Positions 36,081 through 44,159 of a stretch of 64,000 nucleotides of DNA are shown piece by piece. The DNA is taken from positions 124,001 through 188,000 of the forward strand of contig NZ_JACOPV010000012.1 in the NCBI RefSeq assembly GCF_016881005.1. The letters are read 5' to 3'. Source of the stretch: Pseudomonas arcuscaelestis. GTDB lineage: Bacteria > Pseudomonadota > Gammaproteobacteria > Pseudomonadales > Pseudomonadaceae. Positions within the stretch are counted from its first letter, which is position 1. Each line of letters begins with the position of its first letter. The notes under the pieces are model-generated. The model worked only from the letters and a program-made list of their open reading frames with translations, ran no database searches and was not told the DNA's origin. The translations under genes and the position numbers were made by a program.

Positions 36081-37619
36081 ATGAAGATTCGTTCACAAGT
36101 TGGCATGGTCCTGAACCTGGACAAATGCATCGGCTGCCACACCTGTTCAATTACCTGCAAAAACGTCTGGACCAGCCGTGAAGGCATGGAATACGCCTGG
36201 TTCAACAACGTTGAGACCAAGCCTGGTATCGGCTACCCGAAAGAGTGGGAAAACCAGGACAAATGGAAGGGCGGCTGGGTACGCAACAGCAATGGCTCGA
36301 TCACCCCGCGCATCGGTGGCAAGTTCCGCGTGCTGGCGAACATTTTCGCCAACCCGGACCTGCCTGGTCTTGACGACTACTACGAGCCGTTCGACTTCGA
36401 CTACCAGCACCTGCACACCGCACCGCTGGGCGATCACCAACCTACTGCGCGGCCGCGCTCGGTGGTGTCTGGCAAGCGCATGGAAAAAATCGAATGGGGC
36501 CCGAACTGGGAAGAAATCCTCGGCACCGAGTTTGCCAAGCGCCGCAAGGACAAGAACTTCGACAAGATCCAGGCAGACATCTACGGAGAGTACGAAAACA
36601 CCTTCATGATGTACCTGCCGCGTCTGTGCGAGCACTGCCTGAACCCAGCGTGCGCAGCTTCGTGCCCGAGCGGTGCGATCTACAAGCGTGAGGAAGATGG
36701 CATTGTCCTGATTGACCAGGAAAAATGCCGCGGCTGGCGGATGTGCATCAGCGGCTGCCCGTACAAGAAAATCTACTTCAACTGGAAGAGCGGCAAATCC
36801 GAGAAGTGCATTTTCTGCTACCCACGGATCGAAGCCGGGATGCCGACTGTTTGCGCCGAAACCTGCGTTGGCCGTATTCGCTACCTGGGTGTGCTGCTGT
36901 ACGACGCCGACCGCATCAGCGAAGTGGCCAGCACAGCCAACGAGCATGACCTGTACGAGAAACAGCTGGAGATTTTCCTCGACCCCAACGACCCGGCAGT
37001 CATTCGCCAGGCCCTGAAGGATGGCGTGCCGCAGTCGGTGATCGACGCTGCGCAGCGCTCGCCAGTGTACAAAATGGCGGTTGACTGGAAGCTGGCCCTG
37101 CCACTGCACCCTGAGTACCGCACCCTGCCGATGGTGTGGTACGTACCGCCACTGTCGCCAATCCAGAACGCCGCCGCCGCTGGCACCGTGGGCATGAACG
37201 GGATTATCCCGGATGTCGACAGCCTGCGTATTCCACTGCGCTACCTGGCCAACCTACTCACCGCCGGTGACGAGAAGCCGGTGAAACGTGCCCTCAAGCG
37301 TTTGCTGGCCATGCGTGCCTACAAGCGTTCCGAGCAGGTTGAAGGTGTGCAGGACCTGCAAGTGCTCAAAGACGTTGGTTTGAGCGTGAACCAGGTCGAG
37401 GAGATGTACCGCTACCTGGCCATCGCCAACTACGAAGACCGCTATGTAGTACCTAGCGCTCACCGTGAAGAAGCAATGAGCGATGCGTTTGCCGAGCGTT
37501 CCGGTTGTGGCTTCAGCTTCGGCAGTGGTTGCAGTGGTAGCTCCGACACCAACATGTTCGGTGCCAAGAAAGCCAACCGCCGCGACATCCTCAAAACCGT
37601 GCAGTTGTGGGAGGACTGA
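36081..37619 (+). CDS. narH: Respiratory nitrate reductase beta subunit NarH
   Basis: The 512-residue electron-transfer subunit carries one 3Fe-4S and three 4Fe-4S clusters between NarI and NarG. Cys motifs are CIGCHTCSITCKNVW, CEHCLNPACAASCPSGAIYK, CRGWRMCISGCPYKK (Trp in place of the second Cys, as in the 3Fe-4S site) and KCIFCYPRIEAGMPTVCAET. The C-terminus has a Gly/Ser/Cys-rich segment (SGCGFSFGSGCSGSSDTN). AAGGAG precedes the ATG. It is followed by narJ after 2 nt. Confidence 0.98.
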   Translation: MKIRSQVGMVLNLDKCIGCHTCSITCKNVWTSREGMEYAWFNNVETKPGIGYPKEWENQDKWKGGWVRNSNGSITPRIGGKFRVLANIFANPDLPGLDDYYEPFDFDYQHLHTAPLGDHQPTARPRSVVSGKRMEKIEWGPNWEEILGTEFAKRRKDKNFDKIQADIYGEYENTFMMYLPRLCEHCLNPACAASCPSGAIYKREEDGIVLIDQEKCRGWRMCISGCPYKKIYFNWKSGKSEKCIFCYPRIEAGMPTVCAETCVGRIRYLGVLLYDADRISEVASTANEHDLYEKQLEIFLDPNDPAVIRQALKDGVPQSVIDAAQRSPVYKMAVDWKLALPLHPEYRTLPMVWYVPPLSPIQNAAAAGTVGMNGIIPDVDSLRIPLRYLANLLTAGDEKPVKRALKRLLAMRAYKRSEQVEGVQDLQVLKDVGLSVNQVEEMYRYLAIANYEDRYVVPSAHREEAMSDAFAERSGCGFSFGSGCSGSSDTNMFGAKKANRRDILKTVQLWED

Positions 37620-37621
37620 GT

Positions 37622-38377
37622 ATGCGCATTCTTAAAGTGATTTCGTTGCTGCTCGATTATCCAACCGAAAGTCTGGTGGCCGGACGCGATGAGCTGGAAC
37701 TGGCCATACATCAGTCGCGGGAAATCAGCCCGAACCAGCGCGGCGCGCTGTTCGAGCTGCTCGAACTGATCTGTAACAACGACCTGATGGATGGCCAGGA
37801 GCACTACGGCGCACTGTTCGGTCGTGGTCGCTCACTGTCGCTGCTGTTGTTCGAGCACGTGCATGGCGAATCGCGCGACCGTGGCCAGGCCATGGTCGAC
37901 ATGCTCGCCCAGTATGAAGACGCCGGCTTTGCCATCGGCGTCAAGGAGCTGCCGGACTACATTCCGCTGTACCTGGAGTACCTCTCGACCCGCGACGATC
38001 TGGAGGCCCGCGAGGGCCTCGCAGATATCGCCCATCTGCTGGCGCTGCTCGCTGCACGCCTGGAAGAGCGCGAGAGCGGATATGCCAGTTGCTTCCGTGC
38101 GCTGCTGCAAATCGCCGGTTCCGAGCCGCATCAAGCGGTGGCTGATCTGCGCGAACAAGTAGCGGCCGAGCAACGTGATGACTCGCTCGAAGCCCTGGAC
38201 AAAATCTGGGAAGAAGAGGCAGTGGACTTCCTCAAGGCCGAGCAGCAGGAGCGCTGCAGCTCGCTGCCAAGCGCCCCTGGCAAGGCGCGGGAAGAAAGTG
38301 CGGTACCGCTGCATTGGGTCGATTTTCAGCAACAAGGGCAGGCCAGCGCGCCGGCCGGGGAGGTGAACAATGTCTAA
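37622..38377 (+). CDS. narJ: Nitrate reductase assembly chaperone NarJ
   Basis: The 251-residue cytoplasmic chaperone binds the NarG N-terminus and assists cofactor insertion before membrane docking. It begins MRILKVISLLLDYPTESLVA and contains LSLLLFEHVHGESRDRGQAM and ELPDYIPLYLEYLS, both typical of the NarJ/TorD-like helical fold. The start at 37622 is 2 nt after narH; the 3' end overlaps narI by 8 nt. Confidence 0.95.
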   Translation: MRILKVISLLLDYPTESLVAGRDELELAIHQSREISPNQRGALFELLELICNNDLMDGQEHYGALFGRGRSLSLLLFEHVHGESRDRGQAMVDMLAQYEDAGFAIGVKELPDYIPLYLEYLSTRDDLEAREGLADIAHLLALLAARLEERESGYASCFRALLQIAGSEPHQAVADLREQVAAEQRDDSLEALDKIWEEEAVDFLKAEQQERCSSLPSAPGKAREESAVPLHWVDFQQQGQASAPAGEVNNV

Positions 38378-39050
38378 ATGGAATCTGTTGGCGTTCGGGG
38401 TCTATCCCTATGTAGCACTGGCTATCTGCCTGCTGGGCAGTTGGGCGCGTTTCGACCTGTCCCAGTACACCTGGAAAGCCAGCTCGAGCCAGATGCTGTC
38501 GAGCGGTGGCATGCGTGCGGCCAGCAACCTTTTCCATGTCGGTGTGCTGTTTGTACTGGCGGGGCACTTTGTTGGTCTGTTGACCCCGGCTTCGGTTTAT
38601 CACCATGTGATCAGCACTGAGAACAAGCAACTGCTGGCAATGGTCTCCGGTGGCTTTTTCGGCCTGCTGTGCCTGATCGGCCTGATCATGCTGATTCACC
38701 GGCGCCTGACCAACCCACGGGTTCGCGCCACCTCCAACACCTCGGACATTCTGATCCTGGTGGTGTTGCTGGCGCAGCTGGTACTTGGCCTGCTGACCAT
38801 TGTTGCCTCTACCGGCCACATGGACGGCTCGGTCATGGTGATGCTGGCTGATTGGGCACAGAACACCGTGCTGTTGCGTCCAGTGGAAGCGGCGGCAGCC
38901 ATTGCCCCGGTCAGCCTGGTGTACAAGCTGCATGTGTTCCTGGGCCTGACCCTGTTCGTGCTGTTCCCCTTCACCCGTCTGGTGCACATCGTCAGCGCAC
39001 CGATCTGGTACCTGGGACGGCGCTATCAAATCGTTCGGCAGAAAATCTGA
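38370..39050 (+). CDS. narI: Respiratory nitrate reductase gamma subunit NarI
   Basis: The 226-residue inner-membrane cytochrome b takes electrons from quinol and passes them to NarH. Five membrane helices are seen. Heme-ligand His residues lie in AASNLFHVGVLFVLAGHFVG and, near the C-terminus, VYKLHVFLGLTLFVLFPFTR with LVHIVSAPIWYL. GGGGAGG lies before the ATG, inside narJ. The N-terminus is MSKWNLLAFGVYPYVALAIC. Confidence 0.97.
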   Translation: MSKWNLLAFGVYPYVALAICLLGSWARFDLSQYTWKASSSQMLSSGGMRAASNLFHVGVLFVLAGHFVGLLTPASVYHHVISTENKQLLAMVSGGFFGLLCLIGLIMLIHRRLTNPRVRATSNTSDILILVVLLAQLVLGLLTIVASTGHMDGSVMVMLADWAQNTVLLRPVEAAAAIAPVSLVYKLHVFLGLTLFVLFPFTRLVHIVSAPIWYLGRRYQIVRQKI

Positions 39051-39060
39051 GGAGACAGTC

Positions 39061-39984
39061 ATGTCAAGCGGATGTGGATGTGGCGGCGGTAGTGGTGGTG
39101 GCGGTGGTTGCGCCTCTTCATCGGTGCAGGAACATGTGCCGAGCGTGGAGCCGGTGGTCGTTGAGGCCGAGTCTGCGGCCCAACTGATCGCCAGCAGCGA
39201 GCAGGAATGGCCGATCATCAGCGTCAATGAAGTGCCGGTCAGTGCCCAGGCCATGGCCCAGGAACTGCAGTATCACCCGGCAGCCGATCGCGAGGAAGCG
39301 GTGTTCATGGCCGCCCGCGCACTGGTGATCCGCGAGCTGTTGCAACAGCGGATCGCCGAGCTGGGCTTGACCTTGCAGGTTGGCCCTGGCGATAACGAAG
39401 AAGAAGCGGCCACGCGTTTGCTGTTGGAGCGTGAGGTGCAGGTGCCCGAGTGTGACGAGGCGACCTGTCAGCGTTACTACGAAAGCAACCGCGGGCGCTT
39501 CCACAGCGCACCGTTGCTGGCGGTGCGGCACATTCTGCTCGAGTGTGCGCCGGACGATGCCGAGGGACGCAGCGAGGCACTGACTCAGGCTGAAATCCTT
39601 CAGCAACGCCTGGCGCAGTTTCCCGAGCAGTTTGGTGAACTTGCACTCAAATACTCTGCCTGCCCGTCCAAGGCTCAGGGTGGTGAGTTGGGGCAGATCA
39701 GCAAGGGCCAGACCGTGCCTGAGCTGGAACGTCAGTTGTTCACCCTGGCCCAGGGGCTGGCTGACAAACCGTTGGAAAGTCGCTATGGCTGGCACGTGCT
39801 CAGCGTCGACCAGCGTATCGAAGGACAGCAGTTGCCCTATGAGGCGGTAGCAACAGCCATCCGTACTCAGTTGCAGCAAGGTGTCTGGCAAAAAGCAGTG
39901 GTGCAATACCTGCAAACGCTGATTGGTGCTGCGGATATCCGCGGTATTCAGTTGCAGGGTGCCGATTCGCCGCTGGTGCAGTAA
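39061..39984 (+). CDS. Parvulin-type peptidyl-prolyl isomerase (NifM-like) in the nar operon
   Basis: The 307-residue protein has an unusual Cys/Gly-rich opening (MSSGCGCGGGSGGGGGCASS), a helical region around residues 60-130, and a PpiC domain at about 140-260 with RHILLECAPDDAEGRSEALT, FGELALKYSACPSKAQGGEL and ESRYGWHVLSVDQRIEGQQL. No signal peptide is seen, so it is probably cytoplasmic, like NifM, which matures nitrogenase iron protein. Its place 10 nt after narI suggests a role in folding or maturation of NarGHI, known only by association. GAGGAG precedes the start. Confidence 0.9.
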   Translation: MSSGCGCGGGSGGGGGCASSSVQEHVPSVEPVVVEAESAAQLIASSEQEWPIISVNEVPVSAQAMAQELQYHPAADREEAVFMAARALVIRELLQQRIAELGLTLQVGPGDNEEEAATRLLLEREVQVPECDEATCQRYYESNRGRFHSAPLLAVRHILLECAPDDAEGRSEALTQAEILQQRLAQFPEQFGELALKYSACPSKAQGGELGQISKGQTVPELERQLFTLAQGLADKPLESRYGWHVLSVDQRIEGQQLPYEAVATAIRTQLQQGVWQKAVVQYLQTLIGAADIRGIQLQGADSPLVQ

Positions 39985-40006
39985 CCGGTTCGACAAGGGG
40001 AATGTG

Positions 40007-40999
40007 ATGAGCACTGTGATGCAGGATGGATTCGGGCGGCAGATCGATTATCTGCGGATGTCGGTGACCGATCGTTGTGATTTTCGCTGTGTGTACTGCA
40101 TGGCCAAGAACATGACTTTCTTGCCGCGTCAGCAGGTGTTGACCCTGGAGGAGTTGCAGCGTCTGGCAACGCTGTTTGTCGGCCAGGGGGTTCGCAAGAT
40201 TCGCCTGACCGGAGGGGAGCCGTTGATTCGTCCGGGCATCGTTGATCTGTGCCGTCACATTGCCGCTTTGCCGGGTTTGCGTGAGTTGGTGATGACCAGC
40301 AATGGTTCACAGTTGCAGCGTTTGTCGCGGTCGCTGGTCGAGGCCGGGGTCAAACGCATGAACATCAGTCTCGACAGTCTGGATGCCGAGCGGTTTCGGG
40401 CGATTACCCGAAACGGTGATCTTGATCAGGTGCTGCGCGGTATCGAGACTGCCAGTCGCGCCGGGTTCGAACGGGTCAAGCTCAATTGCGTGGTGATGAA
40501 GGGACGCAATTTCGATGAGGTGCTGCCGTTGGTGCAGTTCGCCATTGATCAGGGTATCGATATTACCTTTATCGAAGAGATGCCTTTGGGCGAGGTGGGT
40601 CGTTCACGGGGTGAGTCGTTCTGCTCCAGTGAGGAGGTTCGCGGGCTGGTTGCCAGTCGTTATGCCTTGCTCGACAGTGCCGAGAACAGTGGCGGGCCGG
40701 CGCGTTATGTACGGTTGGTTGAGCATTCGGATACGCGTATCGGGTTTATTTCGCCTAACAGTCATAATTTCTGCGCCAGTTGCAATCGGGTGCGGATGAC
40801 GGTGGAAGGGCGGTTGTTGTTGTGCCTGGGTCAGGAGGATTCGTTGGATCTGCGTGGGCTGTTGCGGCGCTATCCGTTGGATGATCAGCCGATTGTGAGT
40901 GCGGTGCAGCAGGCGTTGCGTGGGAAGCCGTTACGGCATGATTTCAATCCTGATGGGGAGGTGCAGATTTTGCGGTTCATGAATATGAGTGGCGGGTGA
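40007..40999 (+). CDS. moaA: GTP 3',8-cyclase MoaA (molybdenum cofactor biosynthesis)
   Basis: The 330-residue radical-SAM enzyme begins the molybdopterin pathway from GTP. The N-terminal cluster motif is SVTDRCDFRCVYCM (CxxxCxxC). Conserved sequence includes GVRKIRLTGGEPLIRPGIVD and MNISLDSLDAERF. The C-terminal cluster is NFCASCNRVRMTVEGRLLLC, and the protein ends MNMSGG, the di-Gly tail needed for activity. AAGGGG precedes the ATG. It is 22 nt after the parvulin gene and closes the nar operon. Its codon use is less C-rich than narGHJ. Confidence 0.96.
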   Translation: MSTVMQDGFGRQIDYLRMSVTDRCDFRCVYCMAKNMTFLPRQQVLTLEELQRLATLFVGQGVRKIRLTGGEPLIRPGIVDLCRHIAALPGLRELVMTSNGSQLQRLSRSLVEAGVKRMNISLDSLDAERFRAITRNGDLDQVLRGIETASRAGFERVKLNCVVMKGRNFDEVLPLVQFAIDQGIDITFIEEMPLGEVGRSRGESFCSSEEVRGLVASRYALLDSAENSGGPARYVRLVEHSDTRIGFISPNSHNFCASCNRVRMTVEGRLLLCLGQEDSLDLRGLLRRYPLDDQPIVSAVQQALRGKPLRHDFNPDGEVQILRFMNMSGG

Positions 41000-41041
41000 G
41001 GGCGTGCGCTTGGCCGGGGTGAAGGACCTGCCCCCACCAGG

Positions 41042-41067
41042 GGCCCTGCGCTGCGCTTCGGGTCCCC
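41042..41067 (+). repeat. Single copy of the intergenic repeat core
   Basis: GGCCCTGCGCTGCGCTTCGG followed by GTCCCC matches the core string found at 15295-15320 and, inverted, at 14989-15014. Here it lies alone between moaA and its terminator. Confidence 0.65.
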
Positions 41068-41086
41068 TCGCTGCAGATTGAGATCA

Positions 41087-41116
41087 AGAGCACAACTGAC
41101 TGTGCTCTTTTTTTTT
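41087..41116 (+). terminator. Rho-independent terminator of the nar-moaA operon
   Basis: AGAGCACA / TGTGCTCT form a perfect 8-bp stem with a 6-nt loop, followed by a run of nine T. It lies 88 nt after the moaA stop. Confidence 0.92.
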
Positions 41117-41153
41117 GTGTGCGTGGGGAATGGTTTTTTGCTTTCCCCTGGTC

Positions 41154-41167
41154 TTGACGTCGGTCAA
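41154..41167. promoter_or_regulatory. ANR/DNR box upstream of nrdD
   Basis: TTGAC-GTCG-GTCAA is a perfect palindrome differing from TTGAT-N4-ATCAA only at the fifth base of each arm, a variant accepted by FNR-type proteins. A -10-like TAACCT at 41190-41195 would place the box centre near -41.5. The nrdD ATG is 87 nt downstream. Confidence 0.7.
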
Positions 41168-41253
41168 TTTTGCGCGGTGCGTTTGCACGTAACCTCCACT
41201 GCATATTGTGTTTCTTGGTTTATAAACATCTATATGTAGTGTTTGGAGGGTAG

Positions 41254-43266
41254 ATGCACAGCACGCTGATCAGGGTGGGGAATAACCAGCTGTATAAGCG
41301 CGACGGCAGTTTGGTTGCTTTTGATGCCGATAAGATTCGTCAGGCTCTGATTGCTGCCGGGAAGGCTACCGGTGAGTACGCTGAGGTTGAGGTTGATGGG
41401 TTGTTGGCGGCGGTGCTGGCGCATCTTGAAAATTTTGCGCAGTTGCATGTCGAGCAAGTACAGGATCGGGTCGAGCGGGTGTTGATGGACGCCGGTTATT
41501 TTCTGTCGTTGCGCGCGTACATCGTTTATCGCGAACAGCACGGGCGTTTGCGTCGTGATCGCAAGACGCTGGTCGAAGTCGCAACATCGATGAACGAGTA
41601 CCTCAACCGCGAGGACTGGCGGGTGCAGGCCAATGCCAATCAGGGCTATTCCCTTGGCGGGCTGGTACTTAATGTGTCCGGCAAGGTCACGGCCAATTAC
41701 TGGCTCGATGAGGTCTACAGCGAAGCCATCGGCCGCGCACACCGTGAAGCTGACTTGCATGTGCACGACCTGGATATGCTCGCCGGTTATTGCGCGGGCT
41801 GGTCGCTGCGTACGCTGTTGCACGAAGGCCTCAATGGTGTGCCCGGGCGCGTCGAGGCTGGTCCGCCCAAGCACTTGAGCAGCGCCCTGGGACAGATGGT
41901 CAATTTTCTCGGTACCTTGCAGAACGAGTGGGCCGGGGCGCAGGCGTTCAGTTCCTTCGATACTTACCTGGCACCCTACGTGCGCAAGGATCGACTCGGC
42001 TACGAAGAGATCCGCCAGGCCATTCAGGAGTTCATCTACAACCTCAACGTGCCATCGCGTTGGGGCACGCAAACACCGTTTACCAACCTGACGTTCGACT
42101 GGGTTTGCCCGGAAGATTTGCGCGAGCAGATTCCGGTGATTGGCGGTGAGGAAATGCCGTTCGCCTACGGTGAGCTACAAGCCGAAATGGACCTGCTCAA
42201 CCGCGCCTATATCGAAGTGATGCAGGCCGGTGATGCCAAGGGCCGGGTGTTCACCTTTCCTATTCCGACCTACAACATTACCCATGATTTTCCCTGGGAC
42301 AGCGAGAACGCCGAGCGCTTGTTCGAGATGACTGCGCGCTACGGTTTGCCATATTTCCAGAACTTCCTCAATTCCGACATGCTGCCAAACCAGGTGCGTT
42401 CGATGTGCTGCCGCCTGCAACTGGATGTGCGCGAGTTGCTCAAGCGCGGTGGGGGGTTGTTCGGGTCGGCGGAGCAGACCGGTTCGTTGGGGGTGGTGAC
42501 GATAAATTGCGCGCGCCTGGGTTACTTGTTCAAGGGGGATATCAGCGGGCTGCTGGAGCGTCTCGATACCTTGATGGAATTGGCCATGGAAAGCCTGGAG
42601 GTCAAGCGCAAGGTGATCCAGCACCACATGGACGCAGGTCTATACCCCTATACCAAGCGTTACCTGGGCACGTTGCGCAACCACTTCTCTACCATCGGCG
42701 TTAACGGCCTGCACGAAATGCTGCGCAACTACAGCGATGACCAGATGGGCCTGCATACCGAGCAAGGTCGGCGTTTTGCCCTCAATCTGCTGGACCACGT
42801 GCGCGCCACGCTCGTGCGGTTCCAGGAGGAGAGTGGCCACCTCTACAACCTTGAAGCGACCCCGGCTGAAGGCACGACTTATCGCTTCGCCAAGGAAGAC
42901 TTCAAGCGTTTTCCCGGCATTCTCCAGGCCGGCAGCCCACAGGCGCCGTACTACACCAACTCCTCGCAACTGCCGGTGGGCTATACCGACGATCCGTTCG
43001 AGGCGCTTGAATTGCAGGACGAGCTGCAGTGCAAGTACACCGGCGGCACGGTGCTGCACTTGTACATGGCCGAACGTATTTCATCAGCCCAGGCCTGCAA
43101 GCAATTGGTTCGCAATGCACTGGGACGCTTCCGCTTGCCATACCTGACCATTACCCCGACGTTCTCCATCTGCCCGGTGCATGGCTACCTTGATGGCGAA
43201 CACGAATTTTGCCCCAAGTGTGACGAGGCACTGTTGCTCGCGCAGCAGGACGGCACTGTTCACTGA
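41254..43266 (+). CDS. nrdD: Anaerobic ribonucleoside-triphosphate reductase NrdD, catalytic part lacking the glycyl-radical segment
   Basis: The 670-residue class III reductase makes dNTPs without oxygen. Residues 1-95 are an ATP-cone (RDGSLVAFDADKIRQALIAA). The ten-strand barrel carries active-site Cys residues 385-386 (VRSMCCRLQLDVRELL). The C-terminus has part of the zinc-ribbon region, SICPVHGYLDGEHEFCPKCD, and then stops. The glycyl-radical segment that normally follows is absent from this chain and is encoded by the next small gene in the same frame, 30 nt after the TGA. TTGGAGGG precedes the start. An ANR/DNR box lies upstream. Confidence 0.95.
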   Translation: MHSTLIRVGNNQLYKRDGSLVAFDADKIRQALIAAGKATGEYAEVEVDGLLAAVLAHLENFAQLHVEQVQDRVERVLMDAGYFLSLRAYIVYREQHGRLRRDRKTLVEVATSMNEYLNREDWRVQANANQGYSLGGLVLNVSGKVTANYWLDEVYSEAIGRAHREADLHVHDLDMLAGYCAGWSLRTLLHEGLNGVPGRVEAGPPKHLSSALGQMVNFLGTLQNEWAGAQAFSSFDTYLAPYVRKDRLGYEEIRQAIQEFIYNLNVPSRWGTQTPFTNLTFDWVCPEDLREQIPVIGGEEMPFAYGELQAEMDLLNRAYIEVMQAGDAKGRVFTFPIPTYNITHDFPWDSENAERLFEMTARYGLPYFQNFLNSDMLPNQVRSMCCRLQLDVRELLKRGGGLFGSAEQTGSLGVVTINCARLGYLFKGDISGLLERLDTLMELAMESLEVKRKVIQHHMDAGLYPYTKRYLGTLRNHFSTIGVNGLHEMLRNYSDDQMGLHTEQGRRFALNLLDHVRATLVRFQEESGHLYNLEATPAEGTTYRFAKEDFKRFPGILQAGSPQAPYYTNSSQLPVGYTDDPFEALELQDELQCKYTGGTVLHLYMAERISSAQACKQLVRNALGRFRLPYLTITPTFSICPVHGYLDGEHEFCPKCDEALLLAQQDGTVH

Positions 43267-43296
43267 TCCGATCAATTCAACGCAAGGAGCTTCATC

Positions 43297-43464
43297 ATGA
43301 CTGCACTGCAAACCCTACCTGTGGCACAACGTCAACGCTGCGAAGTCTGGACCCGCGTGATGGGCTATCACCGCCCGGTGTCGGCCTTCAATCCAGGTAA
43401 ACAGTCCGAGCATCGCGAACGCCAGCACTTTACCGAGTGCTCGGCATCGGCCGGGCGTCAATGA
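43297..43464 (+). CDS. nrdD: Glycyl-radical minigene: detached C-terminal segment of class III ribonucleotide reductase
   Basis: The 55-residue product contains RCEVWTRVMGYHRPVSAFNP and GKQSEHRERQHFTE, which is the C-terminal glycyl-radical region of NrdD; Gly23 in RVMGY would be the radical residue. AAGGAG lies 8 nt before its ATG, and the stop overlaps the nrdG ATG (ATGA). It is in the same frame as nrdD, with only one TGA and nine other codons between. Two readings are possible: a separate subunit that docks onto NrdD, or a readthrough product. The good ribosome site and the unprotein-like linker favour a separate subunit. It is too short for most ORF filters. I believe similar small NrdD entries exist in other pseudomonads, but cannot check. 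Confidence 0.88.
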   Translation: MTALQTLPVAQRQRCEVWTRVMGYHRPVSAFNPGKQSEHRERQHFTECSASAGRQ

Positions 43465-44156
43465 CCCGAGCGTTACGGGTCGGGGGCATGGTGCCCCTGA
43501 CCACCCTCGATTATCCGGGCAAGTTGTCCTGCGTCTTGTTCTGCCAGGGTTGCGCCTGGCGTTGTCGTTACTGCCATAATCCTCAACTGATTGGGCCGCG
43601 TGGCGCCGAGGAAGTCCCTTGGCACCAGGTATTGGCGTTCTTGCAGCGCCGGCAGGGCCTGCTCGATGCGGTGGTCTTCAGTGGTGGCGAGGCAACGTTG
43701 CAGGACAGCCTGCCGGAGGCAATGGCGCAGGTGCGGCAAATGGGCTTTGGGGTTGGCCTGCACAGTGCAGGTATCAAGCCGCAGGCCTTTGCCCGGGCGC
43801 TGTCGGGGGCCGATTGGGTTGGTTTCGACGTCAAGGCCTTGGCCGAAGAGTGCGCATTGATAACCCGCGTGCGCGGCAGTGGTGTGGCCAACTGGCGCAG
43901 CCTGGATATGCTGCTGGACAGTGGCGTGGATTACGAATGCCGGACGACGGTGCATTGGGATCTGATCGATCCGGCTCGGCTGTTGACCCTGGCCCAGCGC
44001 TTGAAAGAGCGCGGGGTAGAACACTTCGTTGTTCAGCAGGTACGCACCGCGCAGATGCTCGATATGAGCCTGCCGAAGGTATCCATGCAAGCCGCATTGC
44101 CTGCGTTATGGGACACCCTCGGCGAGTTGTTTGCACAGTTCGAGGTGCGCGGCTAG
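43461..44156 (+). CDS. nrdG: Anaerobic ribonucleotide reductase activating protein NrdG
   Basis: The 231-residue radical-SAM activase generates the glycyl radical on its partner. It has MVPLTTLDYPGKLSCVLFCQ followed by GCAWRCRYCHNPQL, giving the CxxxCxxC cluster motif. The SAM-binding GGE motif is VVFSGGEATLQ. It belongs to the NrdG2 subtype, longer than E. coli NrdG (154 residues). The ATG overlaps the stop of the glycyl-radical minigene, so substrate and activase are translationally coupled. It is convergent with ftrD, 3 nt apart. Confidence 0.94.
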   Translation: MTRALRVGGMVPLTTLDYPGKLSCVLFCQGCAWRCRYCHNPQLIGPRGAEEVPWHQVLAFLQRRQGLLDAVVFSGGEATLQDSLPEAMAQVRQMGFGVGLHSAGIKPQAFARALSGADWVGFDVKALAEECALITRVRGSGVANWRSLDMLLDSGVDYECRTTVHWDLIDPARLLTLAQRLKERGVEHFVVQQVRTAQMLDMSLPKVSMQAALPALWDTLGELFAQFEVRG

Positions 44157-44159
44157 GGC

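Noticed and set aside
43264..43266. TGA between nrdD and the glycyl-radical segment as a selenocysteine codon
   Set aside because: No selenocysteine-type hairpin was evident just downstream. The codons between are unlike protein, and the second part has its own ribosome site and ATG.
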